From assembly GCA_030063045.1 (NCBI GenBank), contig JAQSEB010000025.1:310001-374000 (forward strand): a stretch of DNA of 64,000 nucleotides, in the 5' to 3' direction. The DNA is from Pratylenchus scribneri. Taxonomy: Eukaryota; Nematoda; Chromadorea; Rhabditida; Pratylenchidae. Positions 12,661 through 24,596 of the stretch are shown in pieces. The position numbers and the translations under genes were made by a program. A model generated the notes under the pieces. It worked only from the letters and a program-made list of their open reading frames with translations, was not told where the DNA came from and did not search any database. Positions within the stretch are counted from its first letter, which is position 1; every line of letters begins with the position of its first letter.

Positions 12661-15600
12661 ATGAATTCATCCCGCCTTGTTCATTTGATGATTTATTCAT
12701 TGCTTTCGATTGCTATTCTTATCAATTATTCGACAGCAAAGAGGAAGCATTATCCAAAATGCATGATATACAAAAGTCCATCGAAAGATAGGCAGCAGAA
12801 ACAGCGATTCTTCATCATCGAGTTCAAGTTTTTCAAGCGAACATCATTCAAATGAGAATGAACATAAACGAATGAAGAGAGTGAGTTTAATTAGCTTATT
12901 CAAAGATTTGGATAAAAATACAATTTAAATGCCCAAAAATAGAAAAAAAAAAGTTAAATTGTAATTACTCAGAAGTTTATTTATAGATCTTCTTTAAAAG
13001 GCATTAATAATTTTATTTTTTTTATTCAAAACTGAATTTGAATTGATTTTATTCAAAATTATTATCAAATAATAAAAGTCTCGATGAGTTTTATCGATTT
13101 TAACGGATAAATGCTATTTTGCTCTTGAAAAACCCACCGATAAGGAAGCGTTAAATTTTTGCGAAATTTTCAATAATTTTTTTTGCAATTTTTATATTTT
13201 TTCTTAAATTAAATATTTCCCTAATTCAATTTCTTTATAATTTATTTAATACGATAGAGATTATTTTATAATAAATATAATATAATTAGAAAAAAATTAA
13301 TTAATTATTTATAATATAATTAAAAATGAATTGAAATTATTAGCGCATTTTTTCCGTCAATAATTTTAACTTTATTACTCATTTACAAATTTAATTTGAT
13401 ATAATAATTAAGCTAATCAATGGATGGGAAGGCGATATCCGACAAATGCCATGGATGGTTTATTTGACAAACACATATCGATTCCGAAACGAAACTCGTA
13501 GAGGTAATTGCACTGGTTCGTTGATTAGTCCCCGACATGTGCTCACTGCCGCCCATTGCATTGCTTATTCGTGGAAGGCGGAAAATGACCCAATCGTTGT
13601 TGTGTATGGATCGGCAAACAAAAATGGAGGCAATCGAATTGTGCTCAACAAAACCGCCGCCCATATTCATCCAAATCCTCCAAATGGACCCGAACATGAT
13701 TTGGCCATTTTGGATGTGAGTGATTTATTTGATAGATGGATAAAATTGGGATTCCAATTCCAACGCTAATTTAATAACAGAAAATATTTAAAATGCCAAA
13801 AAATTATTAAAATACTGAAAAATATTGATGTTAGTACCACCTTTCCCCGCCCCTAATTTGTTCCATATAAGGGAAACCATTCTCTCCAATCGGGGTCTCC
13901 TCTCCCATCATTCCATCACTTTGGGTGGGTCGAGACCCGCTCGTCCTTTCCACCTTCCCTCGTCAATATTGTGAATAACAACTGGATAAAATGAAAATAA
14001 AACCCCTGTAAAATGGCACTGAAGAAGAACACGAGAGGGCCCCTGGGACCCTTCGGGGGCCTGGCGAAGGTCCTTGGGAACTAGCCACTCCCAAAACATC
14101 CCATAAACAACTCTTTATTGAAAATTGAAATTATGGAAAGCGATTTATAAATATTTATAAATTTGTGCTTGAACAACAAACCATTACCCATTATATAGAT
14201 CTCTTAAAGAGGCATCTTTTGGTAATAATTTAGCTTAGGTTTAAGCAATTTTAAAAATATCACTGAAATCGAAAAAAAAAAACAATTAATGTTTGTCATC
14301 TTTAATTTTTGGTCAAAAAACTCGAATATAAGCCATTCCACGCTTCTTGACCATTTCCATCGATTGCTGATATACGAATAAGGACAACTACTCTACCTTA
14401 ATAAGCTTTCCGGCATTTTCAACTACTTTTTGTTAAATTAAATATTATTATTTTTTATTCATAAAAATTTATAAATATGAATAGAAAATATTTTCTAGTT
14501 GGGTCAAGATGTTGAATTTGATGAAACTGTTCATTCAATTTGTCTCGTTTGTTTGGATTCTGGTCCGGAATCCAATCCAGAAGGAAATGTTACAATTGCG
14601 GGATGTGGGAGTACGACCGCGGGTGGTAAGTAAAATTTTTAAACTGAAGGGAAAAAAGCGAGAAAAGATATTTTTTGGCGAACATTTTAATATAAGCGAA
14701 AACACATTTTTTGGCGAACATTTTAACATAAGCGAAAACACATTTTTGGCGAACATTTTAACATAAGCAAAAACACATTTTTTGGCAAACATTTTAACAT
14801 AAGCGAAAACACATTTTTTGCGAACATTTTAACACAAATAAAAACAGATTTTATGGCGAACATTTTAACATTAGCGAAAACACATTTTTTGGAGAACATT
14901 TTAACATAAGCGAAAACACATTTTTTGGCGAACATTTTAACATTAGCGAAAACACATTTTTTGGCGAACATTTTAACATAAGCGAAAACACATTTTTTGG
15001 CGAACATTTTAATATAAGCGAAAACACATTTTTGGCGAACATTTTAATATAAGCGAAAACACATTTTTTGGCGAACATTTTAATATAAGCGAAAACACAT
15101 TTTTTGGCGAACATTTTAATATAAGCGAAAACACATTTTTTGGCGAACATTTTAATATAAGCGAAAACACATTTTTTGGCGAACATTTTAATATAAGCGA
15201 AAACACATTTTTTGGCGAACATTTTAATATAAGCGAAAACACATTTTAGCGGATATTTTAAAACACATTTTTTGGCGAACATTTTAATATAAGCGAAAAC
15301 ACATTTTTTGGCGAACATTTTAATATAAGCGAAAACACATTTTTTGGCGAACATTTTAATATAAGCGAAAACACATTTTAGCGGATATTTTAAAACACAT
15401 TTTTTGGCGAACATTTTAATATAAGCGAAAACACATTTTAGCGGATATTTTAAAACACATTTTTTGGCGAATATTTTAATATAAGCGAAAACACATTTTA
15501 GCGGATATTTTAAAACACATTTTTTGGCGAACATTTTAATATAAGCGAAAACACATTTTAGCGGATATTTTAAAACACATTTTTTGGCGAACATTTTAAT

Positions 15601-17010
15601 ATAAGTGAAAACATATTTTAGCGGATATTTTAAAACACATTTTTTGGCGAACATTTTAACATAAGCGATAACACATTTTAGCGAATATTTTAAAAAACAT
15701 TTTTTGGCCAACATTTTAATATAAGCGAAAACACATTTTTGACGAACATTTTAACATAAGCGAAAACACATTTTTTGGCGAATATTTTAACATAAGCGAA
15801 AACACATTTTTTGGCGAACATTTTAACATAAGCGAAAACACATTTTTTGGCGAACATTTTGATATTAGCGAAAACACATTTTTTGGCGAACATTTTAAAA
15901 CACATTTTTTGGCGAACATTTTCTGAAAGAGAAACAAAAAAAATTTTAAAATTTTTCCTAATTTATTAGGCCCTTGCACTGGATTACCTACGATCTATCC
16001 TGACGTGTTCCGATGGGACATTGTAAGTACCCATCCTTGCTTGACACCCAAAAAGGTTACGGATGACAAAGTTTGTACAGAGGCCAATCATCAACACTCA
16101 ATCGGCGGGGTTTGTATTTAAATTTGGAAAAAAAAAAACAAAATTGATAATGTTATTAATATTTTGTGAGCAAAAAATAAAACAGTTCCTGATCAAACCA
16201 ACTATTTGATTCATTCTGACAAAAAAAAAACACTATGGGTGAGAATCGGAAAGTTCCTGGGCCCTTTTATTTCTGATCATAAAGAATCAACTGATAATTT
16301 TATATTCAAAAAACTTTATCGTAACAAGGTCTAAAATATACATTTTTTATTTGATTTTTTAATCAATTTTACTTTATTATTATTTTTTTTAAATTTTAAA
16401 ATAAATTTAACTTTAAAAAATGTTAAAAATTTCATTTTTGACAATATTTTTTGCCACAATTCTTATATATTAAGAGAAGAAATAGAAGAAGAAGAACTAA
16501 TTTCTTATAAAAATCTTTTACTTTCTAGAAATATAATAAAAAAATTGATGATTTCTTTATAGAATTAAATTTTTGAATCTTTTTTTTGTCATCCACAACT
16601 TTCATGTTAAAAAATATATTGGTCCCTTTAAGAAATATTGATTTCATTTACATCAGTTAAAAAATTTGTCTAGTCAAAAAATGTTTTTTTTTAAATTATT
16701 GAGAGAAAAAATGAAGAATTTAAAAAAAATCAAATATTAAATTTTTTTTACAATTGCTCATAAATTTTTTCTTGAAAAGGGCGATAGTGGCGGTCCTGTT
16801 TTAGCTGTAAGAAATAACACAAATAATGGGCGGCAATATCAAATTGGCGTAAATGGGGGAAATATTTGCTTGCCAAGCCGTATGAATTCAATAAAAGTTT
16901 AAATAATTTTTAAAATTTATTAAGAACGCGAAAATTCATTTGATAAAATTGATGGCAAATGGATCGAACTGTTGACCGGTATCAAATGCAAAAGTTATAA
17001 TGAAGATTAG
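12661..17010 (+). CDS. Secreted trypsin-like (S1A) serine protease, apparent frameshift in exon 1
   Basis: Exons: 12661-12880, 13413-13715, 14499-14625, 15970-16109, 16780-16879, 16925-17010 (stop TAG). Exon 1 begins with a signal peptide (core MIYSLLSIAILIN). A Ser-rich propeptide ends in RMKR, which splices in phase to LINGWEGD, a classic zymogen activation site. Exon 2 carries LTAAHC (catalytic His) and HDLAILD (catalytic Asp); exon 5 carries GDSGGP (catalytic Ser). Splice phases agree throughout, including a 45-bp last intron. Anomalies: the signal-peptide frame and propeptide frame differ by one base between about 12767 and 12790 with no intron to bridge them, and the usual Cys before GDSGGP (chymotrypsin Cys191) is absent (SIGGGDSGGP). 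Intron 3 holds a 1.25-kb minisatellite. It is either a decaying digestive/effector protease or has a local indel. Confidence 0.82.
13830..14100. repeat. GC-rich insertion in protease intron 2
   Basis: A block of markedly higher GC than the rest of the intron, with nested G/C hairpin runs (gggcccctgggacccttcg followed by ggggcctgg). It resembles an inserted short repeat of unknown class. No coding frame is supported. Confidence 0.35.
14672..15925. repeat. 36-bp minisatellite in protease intron 3
   Basis: About 30-35 copies of a 36-bp unit containing ggcgaacattttaatataag and cgaaaacacatttttt. Between 15240 and 15700 it alternates with a shorter variant (agcggatattttaaaacaca) to give ~60-bp compound units repeated at least six times. 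The period is divisible by three, so the complementary strand stays open for 287 codons as an artefact. Confidence 0.92.
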
Positions 17011-17959
17011 AAAGGAATCAATGTGAAAGATTATGGTTGATATAATAATAAATTAATTAAAATGAAAAATTGATTAAATTGTTTTGCAGACCAACTTTAA
17101 TTTCCTTTTGTCTCAATTAAAAAAAATGGTACTTAGAGGGAGGACTAATAACAAATTGCACAAGTACCAAAATTAAAAGATAAAATTTATGCACTTTTCT
17201 AACGTCAAATATGTGATTCTGAAAATTTTTAATACAAAATATAGCACGCAAGATGGCAATAAAAATCATAAAAGGAATTTTTCGAATTATTCAAAAGGTG
17301 ATGTTAATGGAGAGACCACACACGATCCATAAAATTTGCGTGTTTTATCTTAATTATATTTTTTTTCTATATCATCAATTTCTTTCAATAAATTGCTTAG
17401 AATTTTTAAGAAAAATTCATTTCCTTAATAGCATTAATTTAATGCAAGCAAATTCCGAAAATCGGTAAAGGGGTATTTTATTTAAATTTGACATGTATCC
17501 TATTATTTTTATCCATATAATATTTTATTTTAAGACTTTTTGTTATTAATTACTATTTTTATTCAGAAATGCTCTGAAAGCCACAAATAGAGATGCTACC
17601 AGTGCTTTTTCCGACTCCAATTCCACTATGGAATTGGAATCGAAATAGGAAATTGAAAAAGCATGATTTGTGAGTCGGAAGTCGGAATAGTATTCAAAAT
17701 TTTAAAAAGTCAGAGTCCGGAGTCTGAATTACGAATTATGAAAAACAAAGCACTGGACACTACATTTAATAAATAAAAATTTCCCCACCGCTTAATTAGA
17801 TTCAAATGAATTGAAATTATTAATTGTAAGCGTACTCTGGTTCTGAATCTTATTCTCCGCCATAACATCTGTGATTCTGATATCTTATATAAATTCTTTT
17901 TTTAATTTATCTAACAAAAAAGATATAAAAAATAATTAATTTAGCTTACAATTTTGGAA
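17011..17959. other. AT-rich intergenic with a small palindromic repeat
   Basis: No gene supported. At 17600-17720 there is a degenerate gagtcggagtcgga-type repeat including the hairpin CCAATTCCA-cta-TGGAATTGG. Confidence 0.45.
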
Positions 17960-19025
17960 ATGACAAAAGAACAAGTTTATGAGTGGATCCTTCGATTTTT
18001 TTTCCAAGTTTTACTGCTTTTCATTTTTTTATTCATTTTCTTACATCCAATTTGGAAATTGAGCAAAACGAGACCGACAATGATCATCGTGTTCAGCAGG
18101 GTATTTAAATTATTCTTTTAATCTATAACAAAAATTTTGCTTTTTTAAGGCAATTGGAAGTCTTCTTCGACTGTTTAAGGAAGTGCCATCATACTTATTC
18201 AGCTATATTTTCTGCATATCACCACCCCTCGTTCATCCATTTGCTTAATGCGAACGCAATTTTTTATGATACCGTTTTGGCAACCCATATTTTGGCATTG
18301 GCTGTGAACCGAGCCCATGCCATGATCTTCCCATTCCATTATAATTGGTTTTCGGCAAAGAAAAGGTTGCGGATTTAATCAAAAATAAATTATAAATCTT
18401 ATCGGCTCAAGGAACTTTTATCTAATTTGTGCTCTTCTTTGGCTCTTTTCGCTAATTGTTGGCTCATTGGACCAAACCATGTTGATATTGGGACAATGGA
18501 CACCAAGAGCTCTCTTTTCTATTATTCTCAAAATTTGCATATATATTGCAGCATTTTTCTATGCAGCTATCACTTTCAAAATGATCTGGCTAAAATGTGA
18601 ATGTTCGCATAGAAAATAATTTTTTGAATAAAAATTAAGACAAGAAAAATTCAACATTTTCAAATGATGCTTCTTCCGAAAAGGATTCATTTCGAATTTT
18701 GATCGTCTGCTTCTCTTGTTTAATCATGGCATCTTTGCGCTATATTGTCCTTGACCAAATACCGTCCCTTAGATGGCCAGAAACTCCACGTATAATTTTT
18801 ACTTGGCTCACATTTTTTACCAATTTATTGTCCACATGCACTGAGGAGATTTGCCTCCTCTTTTTGGTCCGCGATTTCCGAAAAGATGTTAAAAAACAAT
18901 TCAGAAGCATATTTTGCTATTTTACCAAAAATTCATCCTCTACTGCTTTGAAAAATAATATAAATACAACAACGATATTTTCATCCAATAACAACATTCG
19001 AACTCAAATTAATAATTGGACATAA
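17960..19025 (+). CDS. Nematode serpentine-type 7TM receptor, apparent frameshift in exon 2
   Basis: Exons: 17960-18100, 18150-18365, 18412-18596, 18640-19025 (TAA). The three introns are 49, 46 and 43 bp and phases match. Exon 1 encodes TM1 (VLLLFIFLFIFL). Exon 2 has a TM2 region (PSYLFSYIFCISPPLVHP), then TM3 followed by LAVNRAHAMIFPFHYNWF, the NR...P motif seen after TM3 in nematode chemoreceptor families. Exon 3 gives TM4-TM5 (LICALLWLFSLIVGS) and exon 4 TM6-TM7 with a Ser/Asn-rich cytoplasmic tail. Exon 2 enters in one frame, which stops after HPFA near 18247, while the TM3 frame is offset by one; no splice site explains this. It is probably a chemosensory GPCR allele or pseudogene with one indel; the exact serpentine subfamily was not resolved. 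Confidence 0.72.
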
Positions 19026-20160
19026 AAGAACTAAAGAAAGGAATTTATATACTGATTACTACTAATTATTGAAATTTATTGTGAATATTAGCTAAAAATA
19101 AACTTTTCATTTATTTCTTTAATTAGAGAGCTTTTTTTTTATTGTATATTTAATTTATGATAAAAGAGGGAAGGTTGAAAATACTGTAAATTATTCATTC
19201 GAGTTTATGTTTTTGTTAAATTTAAATTCTTCTCCAAACATTTTGGAATATTTTTTCCAACTATTTTTTGGTTTTTATTTTCTAAATATTTTCTTTTCAT
19301 TCCCAAATATTTTGTCTTTTTGAAAGTCCATCTATTTTTTTAAATTTTTGTTTCATAAAAATTTATCCCCAAAAATTTGTCTTTTATTTCATAAATATTT
19401 TGTGTTTTTATTTCTCAAAGGGTTTTCTTTTTTTTCAAACATTTTATGTTTTTTTATTCTAACAAATGAAAAAATTAAAAATATAATTTTTGGTCATTAT
19501 CATTAATCACTTCATTTTTTCATGTGTATTTATCTTATTATTTTCTCTTCCTTTTTCTCATTTTATTATTGGTGGGCATTCAATTTCACAATTGCTCACA
19601 TAATCATTGCCACAGCGGTCACATTCGCAGCAATTTCTGAAAAATGGAATTTGGGAATTAATAGATTCTTTCCAATTTTCTTGAATTTATTTTTTTTTTT
19701 TCATATTTTAGTTCTTACATTTGTTTGAACTTATACTGGATTTGAAATGGAACAAAATATGGTTAATGAAATTATCATAAAACTTAAATTCCTGATGGGG
19801 AATTACTTTTGAACGAAATTAAAATGAGAGAATTTTAGGTCTAATTTGTGAACATTTGAAACAAATTATAGCTAAATTTATAGAATTTTAGGGAACTAAG
19901 AAAATGCATAAAAATTTTTTAATTTTGATTTTACAGAACAAAGAAGCTCTACGTCGTAAAAGTTGAGAGTGGGGAATTATTAGAGGTTGAGGAATTAAAG
20001 AAAATATTATTAATGATAAGATAAATTTTAAAATAGTCAAAAAATTTATTCCATATTTAATGAAATAAAATTGAATCATATGTATATTCTTTTAATAAAA
20101 GTAAATGATTTCCTATTTAAGGTAGAATTCTTTTTATTATTTAAATTTTATTCAAATATT
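19026..20160. other. AT-rich spacer between receptor and next candidate
   Basis: Many short T-rich tracts and a degenerate ttttatttc/aaatattttg repeat at 19240-19450. No gene supported. Hydrophobic short ORFs (for example 19522-19728) are what T-rich DNA yields by chance. Confidence 0.4.
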
Positions 20161-20394
20161 TTACCCCGCAATGGCGAGAATCGGGAAACCCATTTGTGAG
20201 GCAAATGTCAAAATCAAGCCCAAGCAGAGCAAAACGGTCGAAATGATTGAGCACATTTGATTCGGCATATTCGTTTGAAGATTTTGTTGGCAAGGATTAG
20301 AAACGCGCAATGAATTTAATGAAAAGAAACTGCTGGACTGATCCCATTTCACCGATAAATGGTCTTTTTTAAAGGCAAATACGCAAAAGTACAT
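20161..20394 (-). CDS. Candidate small protein with C-terminal membrane segment (77 aa)
   Basis: ATG at 20392-20394, stop at 20161. The C-terminal third is a good transmembrane helix (CSIISTVLLCLGLILTFASQ) ending MGFPILAIAG; the N-terminal part is polar. Codons are more balanced than the surrounding AT-rich DNA. A second forward-looking start (signal-like MFRRLLISNVLLRICL) lies just upstream in another frame, so the true N terminus is unclear. No family recognised. Confidence 0.35.
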   Translation of the reverse strand: MYFCVFAFKKDHLSVKWDQSSSFFSLNSLRVSNPCQQNLQTNMPNQMCSIISTVLLCLGLILTFASQMGFPILAIAG

Positions 20395-22197
20395 TGCTAA
20401 TCAAGAGTCGACGAAACATCGTAAAATTGGATGCAAAATTTTTGCCTAGCAATTAATTACAATGCACTATGTTTTTTATTTGGGAAATTTCTTCCAGAAA
20501 AATTTTTTTATCTTTTACACAGATTTTTCAATTGTACTTTTCAAATTATTTTTTTAAAGAGGTTTTTCGTCTCCTTCGCCCAAACATAATTCTTTATGTA
20601 TTCTATTTATTTAAATAAAATCCAGAGACTTGATAAGAAAGGAAATTGCAATAAATTTACTGATCATTAATATGGAATGCACTAAAAAGTACAAATTTTA
20701 ATAATTTAACCATCCCGAAATTATGTTGAAAAGGAAATGATTTTTTGATATGAATCAAAAAACAAAATTATAAATAAATTTAGGTAAAAAAATATAATTA
20801 TCTTAAGCCAATCCAATCTAACAAATAATTCATTCATTCTATTCTAGCATCTGCTCTATCCAACTCATTAAACAAAGCATTATCAATTCTATTATACTAT
20901 TCATAGGGGTGACAAAAAAATCGATATGTGGAATATTCGACATTATCCGAAATTTGGCTATAACAATTAACATTTGCATATTTCATGGCCAAAACCTAAA
21001 TCAATTGCAAAATCATTATCATTTTCATATCAGTACTATCGAACACCCCATATTTGACATTTCCATCATCAAAATTCGAAATCACCAAGCTTGGCCATAA
21101 TTTAGGCTCAGCTGCGCGAGACTTGGCCAAATCGAAAAATTGATTCAAAAATTCTGAACAGCACTCTCGAAAACCCCCGAGTACAAAAATCTGCTCATTT
21201 CATACAGCAAAATTATAGAAAATTGGCGTATCATGACAATTGGACACAAAATTCGAAAAATGATTAAAAACAATTTAAAAAAGATTTATTCATTATTTAA
21301 ATCAATTTAATTATTATTTTTTTTTTAAATCCGCGTTATTTATCCATTTTCTAGGTCCAAATTTTAAAAATGATTTTTGTCAAAATCATGTAAAATGATT
21401 TTATATCATTCAAGACATTTTGAAAAGCTGGATTTAAAACTCATAAATATTTTGTTTAAAAACATAAAATTTCATAAATAAAGGACATTTGTTAAAACTA
21501 TATGGATTTGATATTCAAATAATAGCAACTTATTTAGTTTTGAATTTTATATCGAAAATAATGATAGATTTATAAACAGCTCATTGAGACGCGTCGAATG
21601 ATGTATCATTTACATGATTATGATAAAAATATTTTTAAAAATTTGGACCCACAAAATTGATAAAAAATAAACACGGATTTAAACTATAAAACTGGTTATA
21701 TAACTAAATTGTTTTGGGGAGACAAAGACTAAAATTATTTATTAGATCACTTCAAAATTCAAATGGAAACGCAATCATTATTAATTTAATTTAATTACTT
21801 AATAAAATAAATTTAATAAGTAAATATTTTTAAAAGTTTTATCGTTTTGAATGTTTTAGAAAGATAACAAAATTATTATTATGAATATTTCCAAATATTT
21901 AATCGAATTCAAAAATTAAATCTTCCTCCATTTCATCCAAATACATTTTTCATTATAGTGTTCGTCTTATGTTAATTTGTAATTGCAAATAATGGTGAAA
22001 ATTTCGACATTTACCAAGCTGCTGATGATGATCACATATAGAGCAAAAACGATGATTACTATCTTAAAATGTCTTGGATTTATTTTTGCTCATAATTTTA
22101 TTGCCATGTTTTGGTTTTTTTTTATTCAATTTACCACTTTTTGTTTTATTTTTCTATATAAAATGTTCGGACTGTAAATTAGAATTTACACTAATAC
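20395..22197. other. AT-rich intergenic region
   Basis: No gene supported. A copy of the dispersed foldback core (ttgagacgcgtcgaatgatg) lies near 21584-21605, a relic of the element family seen at 9.2 kb. Confidence 0.45.
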
Positions 22198-23666
22198 TTA
22201 ATTTGTTGATTTGAATTTTGATTTTTTGCTTACTTTAATGTTAATAACCATGAAAATTGCAACAATTGGCAGGCAGAAAATCATGATCGGCAGATTTTTT
22301 TCGATTTCCTTTTTCTCTCCAATCATTATTGTTGATATAATTGCGGCCAGCACATACAAGAGCAATGTTGGTACCAGAATCCAGCATACAAAAATGAACG
22401 CAACGGCAAGCAGACAATTCTCTGAGGGCATCTTCTTTCTTCAATTTGTTTCCATTAAGCCTTGATCCAATTTCTCTTCCAAATATGAAAAAGAATATTG
22501 GCACTTGAATCCAGCAGACCAAAATAAAATTGTCAATTATGCCATCAACCATGCTCGATTTTCCTTCATTCTTAATAATCATTTCTTCGTTTAATCCATT
22601 AAATTTGTCCAATTTTTCCTTCTTTGTTAATTCCTCTTTTAATCCTTTGATTTCATTCTTAAATGTTTCTTCTTTCATGGCCATTTCCTCTTTTAATCCA
22701 TTGATTTCTATCTTCATTGAATTGTGTATCTCATCATTTTCTTATCAGCCGATTTCTGTTAATAAAAATTGGTTTATAACTTTTTGATTTTGGTATAAAC
22801 CCCGACAAATTATATATCTATCAATCGACATGTCTCGATGAGCTCTACAAATACCGTAAATCCTCTATTAGTACCCCCGGGGTTACTAATTTTCAGAGAC
22901 CATCTGAGTTGAGAATTTTTCTGAAATTTTTGAGACAAAAAAATGCTAATTTCGGCTTAATTTTACCTACTAATTGGTTATTTTCAACAAAAAATTTTTT
23001 TTGGGAGGAAGGGGGGTTACAAATAGAGGGGGGGTCACTAATAGAGGATTTACGGTATGCTAAATTGTTTGGGTTTCTAGAATCCTGAAAAAATGCTATA
23101 ATCATAAACTGATCTTTGGGCAAAAGAATGCATTTTTTGGGCAAAAGAATACACACCCTTTTTATTCACAAGAAATAAATGAAATTCTTAATAGCTCATC
23201 GAAACGCGTTGATTGCTATGTAATTTATTCAAAAATATTTAAAATGTTTAATTTTCTTTGTCGAAAAGTCTATTTTACTATCGAAATGCCCACAGTCATC
23301 AAAATGTCCTGCTAACGAATTGGTATCCATTGAAATAAATAGTTTATATTTTAATAATTAAAATTTTGAATTTTGAAAATTATAAAACTTCATATTCACT
23401 CACCATCGCCATGCTACTATTGCTATTCAAGCTCATCCAAAAAGTTGTAGTCAAGACGAAAATGCAAAAAATAATTAATAGAAAATTGGAAAGGGAAATG
23501 TTCAACTGCAATTAATATTAAAAATTTAAGTGTTTATTAAAACAAAAAAAAATACCTGCAATTTTCGTTGGCCTAAATTTCGCATTTGTGCTCCGAGATT
23601 GATCGGCGCCGCTGCTGCTGGTAAATCCTCATCAATCACATTATTTACTGCTGGTAATTGATCCAT
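22198..23666 (-). CDS. Membrane/coiled-coil protein gene, frame break in last exon
   Basis: Exon 1 (23666 down to 23556, ATG, 37 codons) joins exon 2 (23505 to 23404, 34 codons) across a 50-bp phase-0 intron; exon 2 encodes a TM helix (FLLIIFCIFVLTTTFW). After a ~0.6-kb intron holding a MITE, an acceptor near 22742 leads into a Glu/Lys coiled coil with repeated GLKEE(M/L) units. Next comes TM DNFILVCWIQVPIFFFIFG, then, in a frame offset by one, a similar TM VAFIFVCWILVPTLLLYVL and a further TM LPIMIFCLPIVAIFMVINI, ending at 22198. The break lies near 22430-22480 and no intron explains it. Two of the TM segments share F(I)xVCWIxVP, suggesting duplication. No family recognised; linking exons 1-2 with the last part is inference. 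Confidence 0.45.
22854..23055. mobile_element. TA-flanked MITE (202 bp)
   Basis: Terminal inverted repeats begin ccgtaaatcctctattagt at both ends and are followed by C-rich (left) and G-rich (right) stretches. The element is flanked by TA dinucleotides (22852-22853 and 23056-23057), the target preference of Tc1/mariner-type elements. No ORF. It lies in the intron of the minus-strand gene. Confidence 0.75.
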
Positions 23667-24596
23667 TTTGATAGAGTTGAAAGCAAATTTGTATAAAAAC
23701 TTAGAAGAAAGAAATCTAAATTTATCATATTTAATTACATCCCAATTGGAAATGAGTCAAATTTTTTATTTTTTCAATTTTGTTTTATTTTAAATGAGAT
23801 GAATTAATTTTGTATTTTAAATAAAAAAAATAAATCCTCATTAGGAAGAACATATAGACGACAAATTCCCATCCCAAAATGATTAATTTATTCCTATTCA
23901 TAAATCAGCATATTCCTTCTTTTTTTAAGAAAAAATGTGGGAAATGTGATGCTGCTAAAAAGGCAAAGAAATTATTATTTCTCATTCCCGGATTATGTAT
24001 ACTACTCTGTGACCTTAAAAAAATTGGATTGGTAGTCTATCTAAATTTTCCATATTGGTTTTGTACAAATTAAATAAATTAATCTTTTCGCTACCAATCA
24101 TCGGTTTACCTCAATTTATTCCAAAGGAGAAAATGGATACATTCCGTATAAGATGCCCCATTTTGCCTCATTCTAGAATTTGCCCGAGGCATTATTTCTC
24201 TACATCCATTCATCCAAAACAGAATCAAAGAACCTCAATTCCAAATGGAGAAACAATTTAATCACATTCCTTTTTTAAAAAGACGAATAAATTAAAAATT
24301 CGGATAAATATAATTTTTGTGAATAAAAAGCTCATTTCTAATTGCGATTAAAATTAATTTAGATTAAATTAAAAAATTTATTTCCTCGCTTAAAAAAACT
24401 CTTTCATGGTCATTTCCTCTTTTAATCCTTTGATTTCCATCTGGAATTGACTGAGGCTCTAGACTTGGACTAATTTTGGTTGAATGGGTGTAATCTGTAA
24501 ATGAAAAATAGATGCCTCAGTCTCTATTTCTACCTTTACGTTAAATGAGAAATGAGATGATTTGGGTAGAATTTAGTAGGAGGAGCGAGTAATTTT
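23667..24596. other. Spacer with a coiled-coil gene fragment on the minus strand
   Basis: Two short forward ORFs (23879-24073 and 24055-24261) have no recognisable features and are not called. At about 24400-24450 the minus strand reads MEIKGLKEEMTMKE, a near copy of the coiled coil at 22.6-22.7 kb, so it is a gene fragment or partial duplication immediately left of the satellite array. Confidence 0.45.

Noticed and set aside
14851..15714. 287-codon open frame on the minus strand with a 12-residue repeat
   Set aside because: It exists only because the 36-bp minisatellite period is a multiple of three; it lies inside an intron of a well-supported gene on the other strand.
22893..23156. Minus-strand ORF over the TA-flanked MITE
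   Set aside because: It reads through the element's G/C-rich ends and flanks; no protein features.
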